From an uncultured Myxococcales bacterium (GTDB lineage: Bacteria > Myxococcota_A > UBA9042), in NCBI GenBank assembly GCA_937915965.1, contig CALGHC010000664.1:1-23729 (forward strand): a stretch of DNA of 23,729 bases, read 5' to 3'. Positions 1-8,496 of this stretch are shown here, one piece after another. The translations under genes were made by a program, and so were the position numbers. Under the pieces are notes generated by a model, which made no database searches, had not been told where the DNA came from, and was given only the letters and a program-made list of their open reading frames with translations. Each line of letters begins with the position of its first letter. Position 1 is the stretch's first letter.

Positions 1-466
1 GGTGACTGTGACCGATGAAGTTGTGATCCAGCAGACCGAACTTCATGCGATTGAGCGCCTCCGCCTCTTCGGTGCGCACCACATAGTAGAAGCCGGAAGG
101 TAGGATCGGCGCGGCGTGATACAGAGCTACGCCGATGTCCTCGCGGATGTGGCAGTACGGAAGCGAATACAGCCAACGGAAGTTCTCTTCGGTGAGGCGA
201 TCGCGGGTCCAGAACAGAACCTTGCGCGCCGCGTCGTAGTAATAGTCCGTGTCCATCACGCCGGACACGGCGGCGTCGTGGTTGCCCATCAGCACGACGG
301 CGCAACGTTCGCGCAGCAGGTCGCAGCACTGGTTGGGGTTGCCGCCGTAGCCGACCACGTCGCCGAGGCAGACGATGTCGTCGACGCCCTCCTCATCACA
401 ACGTGCGAGCACCGCTTCGAGCGCCTGGATGTTGGCGTGAATGTCGCTGATGATGGCCAGGCGCAT
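1..466 (-). CDS. Metallophosphoesterase, C-terminus cut by the window edge
   Basis: The minus strand reads from an ATG at 466 to the window edge, giving 155 residues with no stop. The two-metal phosphoesterase signature is complete as far as it goes: D8-x-H10 in a SDIHANIQAL context, G35-D36 in LGDVVGYGG, G61-N62-H63-D64, and a GHSH ligand motif at the last visible residues. The short distance from the start to DxH, and the VVGYGGNPNQC stretch, resemble the compact YfcE/diadenosine-tetraphosphatase-like soluble phosphoesterases. The substrate cannot be told from sequence. No signal peptide is visible, so it is probably cytoplasmic. An AGGGGAGG ribosome-binding site lies just upstream of the ATG and decides the start. 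The gene diverges from the peroxiredoxin gene across a 350-bp gap. The family call is firm; the exact reaction is unknown. Confidence 0.88.
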   Translation of the reverse strand, partial: MRLAIISDIHANIQALEAVLARCDEEGVDDIVCLGDVVGYGGNPNQCCDLLRERCAVVLMGNHDAAVSGVMDTDYYYDAARKVLFWTRDRLTEENFRWLYSLPYCHIREDIGVALYHAAPILPSGFYYVVRTEEAEALNRMKFGLLDHNFIGHSH

Positions 467-816
467 CGTCGCCTCCCCTGGCCCGCAGGCCGTCATGTCG
501 CGTTGGCCGAGCCGGTTCCCTACCGCATTGCCCGGACGAGTGGGAGGCTAGCCGCATCCACGATCGTCAGCAAGGTCGCGAGCCGCAGCGCCCGGGCTAG
601 CAACGCTTTCGTTGCCGGCTGCCGTTGGACGGTCTCGTTGCCGGCTGCCGTTGGACGGTCTCGTTGCCGGCTGCCGTCGGACGGTGATGGCCGCTGAGTC
701 TGCAGGTTTGACGGCACCTGGGCCGGCGGGCACCCTCGCCGGCGTACCAGCCGGAGCGAGTGGCCAACGGCCGAAAGTTTGGCCCGAGAGGCTGACCCAA
801 CCACGAGGAGGACGAC
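467..816. other. Divergent intergenic region between phosphoesterase and bcp
   Basis: These 350 bases separate two divergent genes. I see no convincing gene in them. The frames that stay open translate into Arg/Pro/Ala-rich nonsense typical of high-GC shadow frames. The region holds a three-copy 26-bp tandem repeat (611-688) and a weak -35-like TTGACG at 708-713 without a good -10 partner. A clean AGGAGG (806-811) sits at the right end as the ribosome-binding site of the peroxiredoxin gene. Promoters for both flanking genes presumably lie here but cannot be pinned down. Confidence 0.5.
611..688. repeat. Three tandem copies of a 26-bp repeat
   Basis: Copies run 611-636, 637-662 and 663-688. 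The first two are identical. The third differs in the middle (GTCGG for GTTGG) and at its last bases. Each unit starts GTTGCCGGCTGCC and contains CCGT-tgg-ACGG, a possible 4-bp hairpin. The copies abut without spacers, so this is not a CRISPR array. The repeat lies in the divergent gap upstream of bcp. Its role is unknown. Confidence 0.85.
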
Positions 817-1311
817 TTGGCGACCAACGCGCGCAACACCCCGAACGTCGGCGACGCCGCCCCCGATTTCACCTTGCCGGCGGACAACGGCGCCGACGTC
901 AAGATCGCCGCGCTGCGCGGCAGCTGGGTCGTGGTCTACTTCTATCCCCGGGACAACACCCCCGGCTGCACCACTGAAGCGTGCGACTTCCGCGACAGCT
1001 ACACCGGCTTCGGCGACGCCAGGGCGATCGTGCTGGGCGTGAGCGGCGACTCGCTGGCCTCGCACGGCCGTTTCCGCGACAAATACGCGCTGCCGTTCCG
1101 GCTGCTCTCGGACGTGGACCACGCGATGATGACGGCCTGGGGCGCATGGGGCGAGAAGACGCTGTACGGCAAGACCAGTATGGGTATCATCCGCTCCACT
1201 TACCTCGTCTCGCCCGACGGACGCATCGCAGCCGCCTGGCCCAAGGTGAAGGTAAAGGGCCACGTCTCGGCCGTCCTCGATGAGCTCGCCAGGCTGCGAG
1301 GTGCTGCCTAG
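817..1311 (+). CDS. bcp: Thioredoxin-dependent peroxiredoxin, Bcp/PrxQ type
   Basis: This 164-residue protein is a peroxiredoxin that reduces hydrogen peroxide and organic hydroperoxides with electrons from thioredoxin in the cytoplasm. The peroxidatic cysteine is C51 in the block PRDNTPGCTTEACDF. A second cysteine, C56, lies five residues later, the spacing of the atypical 2-Cys Bcp/PrxQ subgroup (C45 and C50 in the E. coli protein). The N-terminal GDAAPDFTLPADNG and the later VSGDSLASHGRFRDKYALPFRLLSD are also family hallmarks. The length is normal. The start is TTG at 817, chosen because AGGAGG sits five bases upstream and the family N-terminus begins a few residues later. The next gene follows after 94 bases on the same strand, so the two may be co-transcribed. 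Confidence 0.95.
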   Translation: MATNARNTPNVGDAAPDFTLPADNGADVKIAALRGSWVVVYFYPRDNTPGCTTEACDFRDSYTGFGDARAIVLGVSGDSLASHGRFRDKYALPFRLLSDVDHAMMTAWGAWGEKTLYGKTSMGIIRSTYLVSPDGRIAAAWPKVKVKGHVSAVLDELARLRGAA

Positions 1312-1405
1312 GCTTTCGCAGCGCGCCCGCGGATACGACCGACGAGGCTGGCCGGATGACGCAATTGCCCGGTCGGCGGCCTGCCGACCCCACAGGAGGT
1401 TCTCC

Positions 1406-2380
1406 ATGAGCGATGTGGAAGCAACCGGCCGCTTGGCCACTTGGGACGGACAGCGCCCCGATCTGCGACACTGGAGTGACACCGAGCTGATCGACGGCCT
1501 CAGCCAGCTGGGTATCACCACCGACCGCGAGGCGTTTACTGCGCTCGCCACCGGGGCGCGCCAGCAGAGCGACCTCGAGGACGACTGGCTTGAGAGCTGC
1601 GGCGTGACCGACGAGAACCTCTCGGTCTTTGTGTGGCAAAGCGTCCAGGAGCTGTGGGAGCGATGGCAGGTGCCGGCTTGGCCTCTGGATCGGCTGGGGC
1701 GGATGCTCGCCTATTTGATCGACCCTGAATTCGCCGCCGAATGGGCAGACCGCTTCCACGCGCCCACGGCGATGCAGGTCATGGACGCTCTCTTCGACGC
1801 GTTCGACAGACCAGACACCGGTCGAGACGCCCTCGAGAAGCTCGTCGAGCAGATGGGCATGCCTGCTGCGTCCTGGCCGGGCATGATGCTCGATGGCATG
1901 ACCGAGTGGAGCGAGGTGGGCAACCACACCCTGGCGCTGCGAGGCGGCGACTTTCTCGTCGCGATGCTGGGCGACGGGCACGCCATGGCGTATCTGGCCT
2001 CTGCCCTGATACCGGCACGAATGTACGAGCGAGCTTCTCAGTGCGCCATGCAGGTGCCGCACGATGCCAATGTGCGCGGCGGCTTCCGCGAGGTGGTCGG
2101 CTGCCTGTGCCTCAGCGGCGGCGACGCGGTCTCCGCGGAGTACTGGATCCGCACGGCGGACCAACAAAGCGGGATCAGCAAGGGCGAGCTGACCTTCGCC
2201 GCAGAGGCCATCCGTCAGTACCTCGCGGGGGTCCGGGAGGGCGGCAGCGACGAGCAGCCCGCGGTACCCAAGGAGATGCAGGGCGCGGCGCTGCAGGCGG
2301 CTTCGCAGGCTTGTTTCTACGCGTTGATGGCTTTTGCCGGTGTGCCCGGTGGCGCGCCGTCACCACTTGGCGGCGCCTGA
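1406..2380 (+). CDS. Hypothetical protein, 324 aa, helical, soluble
   Basis: I do not recognise this protein. The frame is open from 1280, but the ATG at 1406 follows AGGAGG (1394-1399) with six bases between, and the 42 extra residues upstream read like intergenic DNA. This gives 324 residues. The sequence is rich in Ala, Glu, Asp, Trp and Leu, with no signal peptide or membrane segment, and looks mostly alpha-helical. The first 60 residues contain a helix-turn-helix-length pattern (WSDTELIDGLSQLGITTDREAF) that could be a small helical domain; this is a guess. The last third (residues ~185-270) has TPR-like spacing of small residues, with motifs such as HAMAYLASALIPARMYERA, but no clear repeat consensus. 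It lies 94 bases downstream of bcp and converges with tcdA. Confidence 0.8.
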   Translation: MSDVEATGRLATWDGQRPDLRHWSDTELIDGLSQLGITTDREAFTALATGARQQSDLEDDWLESCGVTDENLSVFVWQSVQELWERWQVPAWPLDRLGRMLAYLIDPEFAAEWADRFHAPTAMQVMDALFDAFDRPDTGRDALEKLVEQMGMPAASWPGMMLDGMTEWSEVGNHTLALRGGDFLVAMLGDGHAMAYLASALIPARMYERASQCAMQVPHDANVRGGFREVVGCLCLSGGDAVSAEYWIRTADQQSGISKGELTFAAEAIRQYLAGVREGGSDEQPAVPKEMQGAALQAASQACFYALMAFAGVPGGAPSPLGGA

Positions 2381-2473
2381 AGCGTCGGTGGCTGGCAGCT
2401 GAAGCGCCCCGCGCGGCGACAAGCAGAAGCAAGACGTGGCGACGAGCGCCGGGCACACACGCATTCGTGGTGG

Positions 2474-3448
2474 CTAGGCGGGCGTGGCTTTGCCCGCAGC
2501 GAGGGCCTCGACTTGCCCGCGTTCCTGTTCGGTGGGAGCGGCCATTTCGCCAACAATTTCGCGAATCACGACGCTCGCCGCGGCCATGCCAAAGACCGAC
2601 GTCACGAAGCCGGCCGACCCCTCGATCAGATTGCGGTGGCTGCACGCCTGCGGACGATCGTCGCCGTGCGGGCAGATGCATTGAAAGCCGAACTCGTCGT
2701 CCCACGCTGGCGGTACCGGGCGCCGCCGCGTCTCGACCGAGTAGACCGCCTTGACACCGCATGGTTCGGGTCGGCCGTGGGGGCCAGTCAGGGGCCAGCC
2801 GTGGCGGCTGCGCAGCGTCTTGCGCAAAACACGCGCAAGCGGATCCTCGCGCGTGAGGAAGAGGTCGGTGACGCGCACGGCGGTCGGGTCGAGGCGGCCT
2901 GCGGCGCCCATCGAAGAGACCACCGGGATGCCGTTGCGGCGACAGCGATCGAGGAGATCCAGCTTGGTCGTGACGTGGTCGATCGCGTCGACCACGAAGG
3001 TCGGCGGGTCATCGAGCGGCAACAGCTCATCAGCGTTCTCTGCGCAGTAGAAGGCCTCGATCGGCTCGCACGCCAGGGCGGGATTGATCTCGCGCAGGCG
3101 CGCCGCAAGCAGGGCGACCTTCGACTGGCCGACGGTCTTCGACGTCGCCTGGATCTGGCGGTTGACGTTGGTCGCGCAGACGACGTCGTTGTCGATGAGC
3201 GTGATGCGGCCCACGCCGCTGCGCGCGAGCCCCTCCGCAGCGTAGCCGCCGACGCCGCCGACGCCCACAACGACGATGTGTGCCGATTCGAGCAATCGGA
3301 ATCCCGGCACGGTGACGAGCCGGACGAAACGGTCGAATCGCCGATCATTGGATCGCGCCTTGGCGAGGCGACGGCGCGGGGCTCCCGGCTGATCGGCCGG
3401 GGGCGCCTGGGACAGCTGGCTGTCGGCGTTGTTGCTATCGTGGTCCAT
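2474..3448 (-). CDS. tcdA: tRNA threonylcarbamoyladenosine dehydratase (TcdA/CsdL, E1-like)
   Basis: This is an E1-like ATP-dependent enzyme of the ThiF/MoeB superfamily that dehydrates t6A37 to cyclic ct6A37 in ANN-decoding tRNAs. The nucleotide-binding loop is VVGVGGVGGYAAEGLARSGVG (residues ~60-80). It is followed by LIDNDVVCATNVNRQ, whose D...D...N..R pattern binds ATP and matches the VCxTNxNRQI block of TcdA rather than MoeB or ThiF. VVDAID (152-157), RRNGIPVVSSMGAAGRLDPT and VTDLFLTREDPLARVLRK also match TcdA. Start: ATG at 3448, preceded by GGGAAAGAG; the open frame extends upstream but loses homology. Length 324 is about 50 residues over the E. coli enzyme, through a polar N-terminal tail and a Cys-containing insertion near 257-269. 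C230 lies four residues upstream of the site where the catalytic cysteine is expected. It is the last gene of a minus-strand unit, 32 bases after the TatD gene. Confidence 0.9.
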   Translation of the reverse strand: MDHDSNNADSQLSQAPPADQPGAPRRRLAKARSNDRRFDRFVRLVTVPGFRLLESAHIVVVGVGGVGGYAAEGLARSGVGRITLIDNDVVCATNVNRQIQATSKTVGQSKVALLAARLREINPALACEPIEAFYCAENADELLPLDDPPTFVVDAIDHVTTKLDLLDRCRRNGIPVVSSMGAAGRLDPTAVRVTDLFLTREDPLARVLRKTLRSRHGWPLTGPHGRPEPCGVKAVYSVETRRRPVPPAWDDEFGFQCICPHGDDRPQACSHRNLIEGSAGFVTSVFGMAAASVVIREIVGEMAAPTEQERGQVEALAAGKATPA

Positions 3449-3480
3449 CAGGTCTCTTTCCCGGCGGGAGGAAGCGTCGT

Positions 3481-4317
3481 TCAGGCCGACGGGCCGGCGG
3501 GGCCGCGCAAACGGGCCGGGTCTGACCGACCGAACAAGGAGCGCGCGTTGTGCATCAGCCGCTCTGCCAGCGCAAGCGGATCTTCCCCCCGCCAGGCCGC
3601 CATGCGCTTGACCAATCGCGCCATCGCCGAGACGGCCTCGGCGTAGGTCAGGCGACCGTCGGGCCAATCGGTCTCGACGAGCAGGCGATCGGCGGCGACC
3701 TGGACGATCGCCGCGATCGCCTTGGGCTGGTCACGCACGAACAGGTCTGGCCCGAACGACAGCGCCAGGCCCATCTGCTCGTAGCGACTGACCAACTCGG
3801 CCGGGCCGCTGTAGCGATGGACCACGCCGCCCGCAGGGACGCCGACGCGCTCGATCGCTTCAAGCGCGAGGCCATGCCAGCCGACGATGTGCAGAACAAC
3901 CGGCAGCCGATGCGCGGCGGCCAGCTCAAGCCCACGACGGAACCAATCGAGCTGACCGGTCGCAGACATCTGCGATTTGCGGCTTCGATCGACGCCGATC
4001 TCGCCGATCGCGACCGGACCATCGCCGGCCCTCAGGCACGCGACCAACTGCAACCAGCCGGCCTCCCTGCCGATCGCGTCGTTCTGTGCCAGCCACCAAG
4101 GATGCAGACCAGCCGACCAGGCCAGATCGGCGCGCGCCGCACACAGCGCGCGCGCTCGTTCGAAGCGCTCGGGTCCGTAGCCGGCGATCAGCGCGCCTCC
4201 CCAACCGACTGTCGCTGCGGCCGCGAGCAACGGCGCGATGTCGGCGGGGACGCGGTCGGGGTCGTCGAGGTGGACGTGGCTATCGAAGAGGCGCGAAGCC
4301 GGCGAGCGGTCGTGCAT
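3481..4317 (-). CDS. TatD-family metal-dependent hydrolase
   Basis: This 278-residue protein is a TIM-barrel metallohydrolase of the TatD type, a family with DNase and D-aminoacyl-tRNA deacylase members. The metal ligands are all present: H14-x-H16 in FDSHVHLDD, E106 in AIGEIGVD, H143 in VVLHIVGWHG, H167 in VVHRYSGP and D217 in LLVETDWPDG. The GLHPWWL block (71-77) is also typical. Length is normal. The ATG at 4317 has no Shine-Dalgarno sequence but begins only five bases after the TAG stop of the upstream lipoprotein gene, so translation probably depends on reinitiation. A start further upstream would overlap that gene's Cys-rich end and adds an Arg-rich tail, so I reject it. It shares the unit with tcdA. 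The family is secure; the physiological substrate is not. Confidence 0.9.
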   Translation of the reverse strand: MHDRSPASRLFDSHVHLDDPDRVPADIAPLLAAAATVGWGGALIAGYGPERFERARALCAARADLAWSAGLHPWWLAQNDAIGREAGWLQLVACLRAGDGPVAIGEIGVDRSRKSQMSATGQLDWFRRGLELAAAHRLPVVLHIVGWHGLALEAIERVGVPAGGVVHRYSGPAELVSRYEQMGLALSFGPDLFVRDQPKAIAAIVQVAADRLLVETDWPDGRLTYAEAVSAMARLVKRMAAWRGEDPLALAERLMHNARSLFGRSDPARLRGPAGPSA

Positions 4318-4322
4318 GGCGG

Positions 4323-6587
4323 CTACAGACCGCAGCAGACGGCCTTGTCGCTGCAACAGTCGCCGAGACCGGCGCAGAGGTCGTCGCACCAGCAGCCAGC
4401 GTTGCCCAGGCCGCCGCAACTACCCTTGCAAGTCGAGCCAGCGTTGCTGCCGCATCCGCAGAACTTCGGGTAGTCGCCGCAGCAATCGCCGATCGACTCG
4501 CACGCCTTGTCGCACCAGCACGTGCCGTTCGATTTGCCACCGCACTTGCCCGAGCAGCTGCCGAAGTCGGTGGCCTCGCAGGTGGCCCCTTCGCCGCCAC
4601 CGGTCACCTTGCAGGCCGTTCCCGAGGGGCAGGTCTGCACGGTCGACCAGCCGCTCCACAGCAGCGCCGACTGGGCGCTGGAGCAGCTGTTCTTGCCGTC
4701 GCAGGTGCCCTGCCCAACCCGCTTCTGGATCGCGGTGCCGTTGCAGGTGTACTCGACCGCCAATCCGCTCGGGCCGCACGGCAGTCCCGCCGCCTTGGGA
4801 TACATCTTGGCGACGTCGCAGCACTCGCCCGCACCACAGCCACACAGACCGAGGAAATCGTCGCAGCAGTCTCCTGCGCCCGTGCAGATGTTGTCGCAGT
4901 AGCAGCTACCGTCCTTGCTCTTGCCGCCACAAGCGCCCTGACAGCTGCCCACCGGCCCAGTCGGCTTGCATGTCGGCTTGCCGTTGCCGGCGGGAGTACA
5001 CTGGGTCTTCGGCGCGCAGGTCTCCACGGTCGCCCACGGCTCCCACCACACGAAGAGGCTGCTGGAGCTGCAACCCGTGGCTGATTGGCCGTCGCAGCCA
5101 GGATGGGCCAGCCTGACCTGAACGGCGTTGCCCGCGCACTGGTACTCGGTCGCGACGGCCGCTTCGGCGCAGACGGTCTTGGCAGCCTTGGGGAGGTTGG
5201 TGTTGAGGTCGCAGCAGGCGCCTTCGTCGCAGCAACCGCCCTTGAGGGACACGGTGCATACGCCAGCGGCGACGTTGCAGTAGGAGAGCTTGCACGCGCT
5301 GCTCGACTGGGGGCAGTCCGCGTCCTTGAAACAGCAGCCGCCCTGCGAGGCGCCAACACACGCCGCCGCGGCGTTGCATGCGTCGGCATCGGTGCAGCCG
5401 TCGCCGTCATCACACGGCTTGCCAACCGCTGCCACCCAGCCCTGCTGCTGCTGTACGGCGTCACAGACCAGGCAAGGCTGACCCGGCTTCTCGGCGCCGT
5501 TCGCGAGGCACTGGCCGTCGATGCGACAGAAGCCGGCCTGCACGGTGAGCTCGCATTGTCCGCTGACGAGGCTGCACGACGCGTTCTCGCAGGGTAGCTG
5601 TGCCGTGCAGACCTTGGCCTGGAAGTCGCAGTTGCCGGTCTGGACGTCGCAAGCGTCGAGGGTGCAAGGGTTGCCGTCGCCGCAGTCGCTGTCGGCGCCG
5701 CAGCAGCCTAGCTTGGCGGTCACGCTGCAGTGACCGGTCTCGACGTCGCAGACTGGCTCATCGCAGATCCCCGGGGCCGGGCAGTCGGCGGCTTGGGCGC
5801 AGCAGCCCGGCTTGTTGACCCAGCCCAGCGGATCGGCGGCGGGATCACACCACAGACATGTCTCGTTCGGGTGGGCCGTGCCGCTGACCTGGCAAGCGCC
5901 ATCGATGAGGCACGCCCCGGGTAGGACGTTGCCGACGCAGGAGCCGTCGGCTGGCTGGCAGACGTCGATCGTGCAAGCCAGACCGTCGTCGCAGGGCTGT
6001 GGCGCGCCGGCGCACTGTCCGTAAGCGCAGACTTCGTCGGTGGTGCACGCGTCGGCGTCGTCGCACACGACGCCGTCGGCCGACAGAACGATCTCGCAGC
6101 AGCCGTCGAAACAAGCGACCTCGGTGCAAGCGGCGGTGGCAACGAAAGAGTCCGGACAGTCGCCGTCCGTCGTACAAGCCGCGACCCCACAACCAGTCGA
6201 ACCGTTCCCGACGCCCTCGCCGTCATCGACGTCCGCCTCGGAGGGATCGGTGACGTCGTCACTGCCCGCGCGCGGCGTGCCATCGGTGCCGGGCGGATGG
6301 CTGCTGGTCGCGTCAGAATCCGCCGCCTTCCCGCCGCCGTCACCGGTCGAATCCGAGGGACCCGTGGCATCGGCCGTCAGGTTGTCTGTCGCGCCGTTGT
6401 CTTCACCGAAGTTCCAGGTTTGTCCGCCACCCGTCTGCGCAGGCTCAAAGGTGTACTTGGACGCGCAGCCAACAAGGGCGGCCGCCCCAGCCGCGACGAT
6501 CGCCAGCCGCACAGCCTGCCTCGGTCTGCGCCCGGCCCAGATCAGATCGCCACGCGGCGCCGGGATTCGGTGGAGGGCTGTTGCCAT
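4323..6587 (-). CDS. Large Cys-rich lipoprotein with three somatomedin-B-like domains
   Basis: This is a predicted 754-residue surface lipoprotein. Residues 1-40 form a signal peptide with Arg-rich start and hydrophobic AIVAAGAAALVG, ending at lipobox cysteine C41. Residues 42-130 are a Ser/Thr/Asp/Gly-rich linker. From 133 to ~450 come Cys-rich repeats of CDDGLACTIDVC and GDGNPCTLDACD type (Dictyostelium CTDC-like) plus two copies of a module C.IDG.C...G...P...C..CD......GW (226-256 and 354-384). From 453 a module containing CCD......PKAA, EY.C and W..W.TV.TC occurs twice (453-548, 585-677), each followed by a compact eight-cysteine domain. A third such domain ends the protein (549-582, 678-710, 720-752). 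Their C...C......C.C...C....GDCC pattern matches the somatomedin B fold. ATG 6587 gives a complete signal peptide. First gene of a unit with the TatD gene. The molecular role is unknown. Confidence 0.85.
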   Translation of the reverse strand: MATALHRIPAPRGDLIWAGRRPRQAVRLAIVAAGAAALVGCASKYTFEPAQTGGGQTWNFGEDNGATDNLTADATGPSDSTGDGGGKAADSDATSSHPPGTDGTPRAGSDDVTDPSEADVDDGEGVGNGSTGCGVAACTTDGDCPDSFVATAACTEVACFDGCCEIVLSADGVVCDDADACTTDEVCAYGQCAGAPQPCDDGLACTIDVCQPADGSCVGNVLPGACLIDGACQVSGTAHPNETCLWCDPAADPLGWVNKPGCCAQAADCPAPGICDEPVCDVETGHCSVTAKLGCCGADSDCGDGNPCTLDACDVQTGNCDFQAKVCTAQLPCENASCSLVSGQCELTVQAGFCRIDGQCLANGAEKPGQPCLVCDAVQQQQGWVAAVGKPCDDGDGCTDADACNAAAACVGASQGGCCFKDADCPQSSSACKLSYCNVAAGVCTVSLKGGCCDEGACCDLNTNLPKAAKTVCAEAAVATEYQCAGNAVQVRLAHPGCDGQSATGCSSSSLFVWWEPWATVETCAPKTQCTPAGNGKPTCKPTGPVGSCQGACGGKSKDGSCYCDNICTGAGDCCDDFLGLCGCGAGECCDVAKMYPKAAGLPCGPSGLAVEYTCNGTAIQKRVGQGTCDGKNSCSSAQSALLWSGWSTVQTCPSGTACKVTGGGEGATCEATDFGSCSGKCGGKSNGTCWCDKACESIGDCCGDYPKFCGCGSNAGSTCKGSCGGLGNAGCWCDDLCAGLGDCCSDKAVCCGL

Positions 6588-6920
6588 CGCGTCGTTCCCC
6601 GGGGGCGGTTTTGGTGGCCGCCCGCGTCAGGGTCGCGGCACGTCACCATTTCCTGCGTTCCCGCAAGCGCCATGCGCGGGCAACGTAGTCTAGCAAACCG
6701 CAGCGACGTCCCGCCAGCCAAGACCCACAGGCCCGGCATGAGCCGGGGCCCAGGGGCCCGATAACGCGCGCCGCGCCCCGGTCCGGCGACGCGTGATGCC
6801 GTCGGGACGCCGAGGCGGGCAGCGTTCCTCGCCATTGATTTGCTCGCCATCGTCGGGCGACCACCGCCCCGCGGCGTCGCCCGAACGAGGCGCAGTTCGC
6901 GGAGGCAGTCGACGGTCTGC
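6588..6920. other. Divergent intergenic region upstream of metK
   Basis: This is the left part of a 470-base gap between the divergent Cys-rich lipoprotein gene and metK. Open frames through it have no recognisable protein signature. I see no RNA gene in this part and no strong promoter for the lipoprotein gene. A TAGACT around 6690 on the minus strand is the only -10-like hexamer and lacks a -35 partner. Confidence 0.4.
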
Positions 6921-6949
6921 TTGACACTCCGGTGGCCCGCAACCATGCT
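6921..6949 (+). promoter_or_regulatory. Candidate sigma-70-type promoter of metK
   Basis: A perfect -35 TTGACA (6921-6926) is followed after 17 bases by CATGCT (6944-6949), a weak -10 with three of six consensus bases. The predicted transcription start is near 6956, about 100 bases before the metK ATG and a few bases before the leader hairpin at 6963. The twelve bases TCTGCTTGACAC around the -35 also occur in the promoter at 10799. Confidence 0.5.
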
Positions 6950-6955
6950 GCCGCG

Positions 6956-7057
6956 CCTTCAGACGCTGGCGCGCAACTGCCAGCGTGAACCATCACCGTC
7001 AGCAGGTCCGCCGTCCCCTCATCGACGTGCCCCCCTGATGAAAGAGAGTTGCCCGCA
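6956..7057 (+). ncRNA. Putative structured 5' leader of metK with pseudoknot at the ribosome-binding site
   Basis: A perfect 8-bp hairpin forms between ACGCTGGC (6963-6970) and GCCAGCGT (6979-6986) with loop GCGCAACT. The loop bases GCAACT (6973-6978) are exactly complementary to AGTTGC (7047-7052), which overlaps the end of the AGAGAG ribosome-binding site and stops five bases before the ATG. This pairing would make an H-type pseudoknot that hides the site. CATCA (6991-6995) can pair with TGATG (7036-7040), closing the 60-base insert between the two halves. The topology, a 5' hairpin whose loop pairs with the ribosome-binding region of metK, is that of the SAM-II, SAM-V and SAM/SAH riboswitches. 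I do not see their conserved core sequences, so this is a candidate leader and not an assigned class. Confidence 0.45.
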
Positions 7058-8218
<1,161 letters not shown>

Positions 8219-8272
8219 GACGTCAACGGGCCCGGCCAACCGCTGCGCGCGGTCGCATGGGCACCGTGTCGC

Positions 8273-8302
8273 TTGACATCGAGGCGTCGCAGCGGCTAAA
8301 AG
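8273..8302 (+). promoter_or_regulatory. Candidate promoter of the rplM-rpsI operon
   Basis: A perfect -35 TTGACA (8273-8278) is followed by TAAAAG (8297-8302) at 18 bases, which matches four of six -10 positions. The predicted start near 8309 gives a leader of about 190 bases before rplM. The -10 overlaps a 6-bp inverted repeat, GCGGCT-aaa-AGCCGC (8292-8306), which lacks a T tract and so is not a convincing metK terminator. Confidence 0.4.
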
Positions 8303-8338
8303 CCGCGCCTCGCCGGTGGTGTCGCCGCCCCCGGGTGC

Positions 8339-8407
8339 GCCGTTTCTCAGACGGGCCCGGCTTCGGCGCTGAAACGGCCCTCATGAGCCACGCACCGGGG
8401 TCATGAG
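8339..8407 (+). promoter_or_regulatory. Two hairpins in the rplM leader
   Basis: GCCGTTTC (8339-8346) pairs with GAAACGGC (8371-8378), a perfect 8-bp stem whose loop can form a further CCG-gctt-CGG. Immediately after, CTCATGA (8380-8386) pairs with TCATGAG (8401-8407) around a 14-base loop. Neither is followed by a T run, so they are more likely a structured ribosomal-protein leader than terminators. L13/S9 operons are controlled by r-protein leaders in some bacteria. I cannot match these hairpins to a described class. Confidence 0.35.
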
Positions 8408-8496
8408 ACAGTAGCTGAACGCCTCGGCAGGACGTACGCCGCAACCGTGGCGCGCAACGAAACCGGCACTCAAATGCCCGCACGAGCAGTGACGCC

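Noticed and set aside
611..688. CRISPR-like array
   Set aside because: The 26-bp copies abut with no spacers and no cas gene is nearby, so it is a simple tandem repeat.
2513..3646. Plus-strand open frame of 377 codons over tcdA
   Set aside because: The minus-strand frame has the full E1-like motif set; the plus frame has no recognisable feature.
6640..7057. SAM-I (S-box) riboswitch before metK
   Set aside because: There is no four-way junction or k-turn pattern of the S-box; only the smaller hairpin-pseudoknot arrangement is visible.
8292..8306. Terminator after metK (6-bp hairpin)
   Set aside because: The loop is three bases, there is no T tract, and the hairpin overlaps the -10 of a better-supported promoter.
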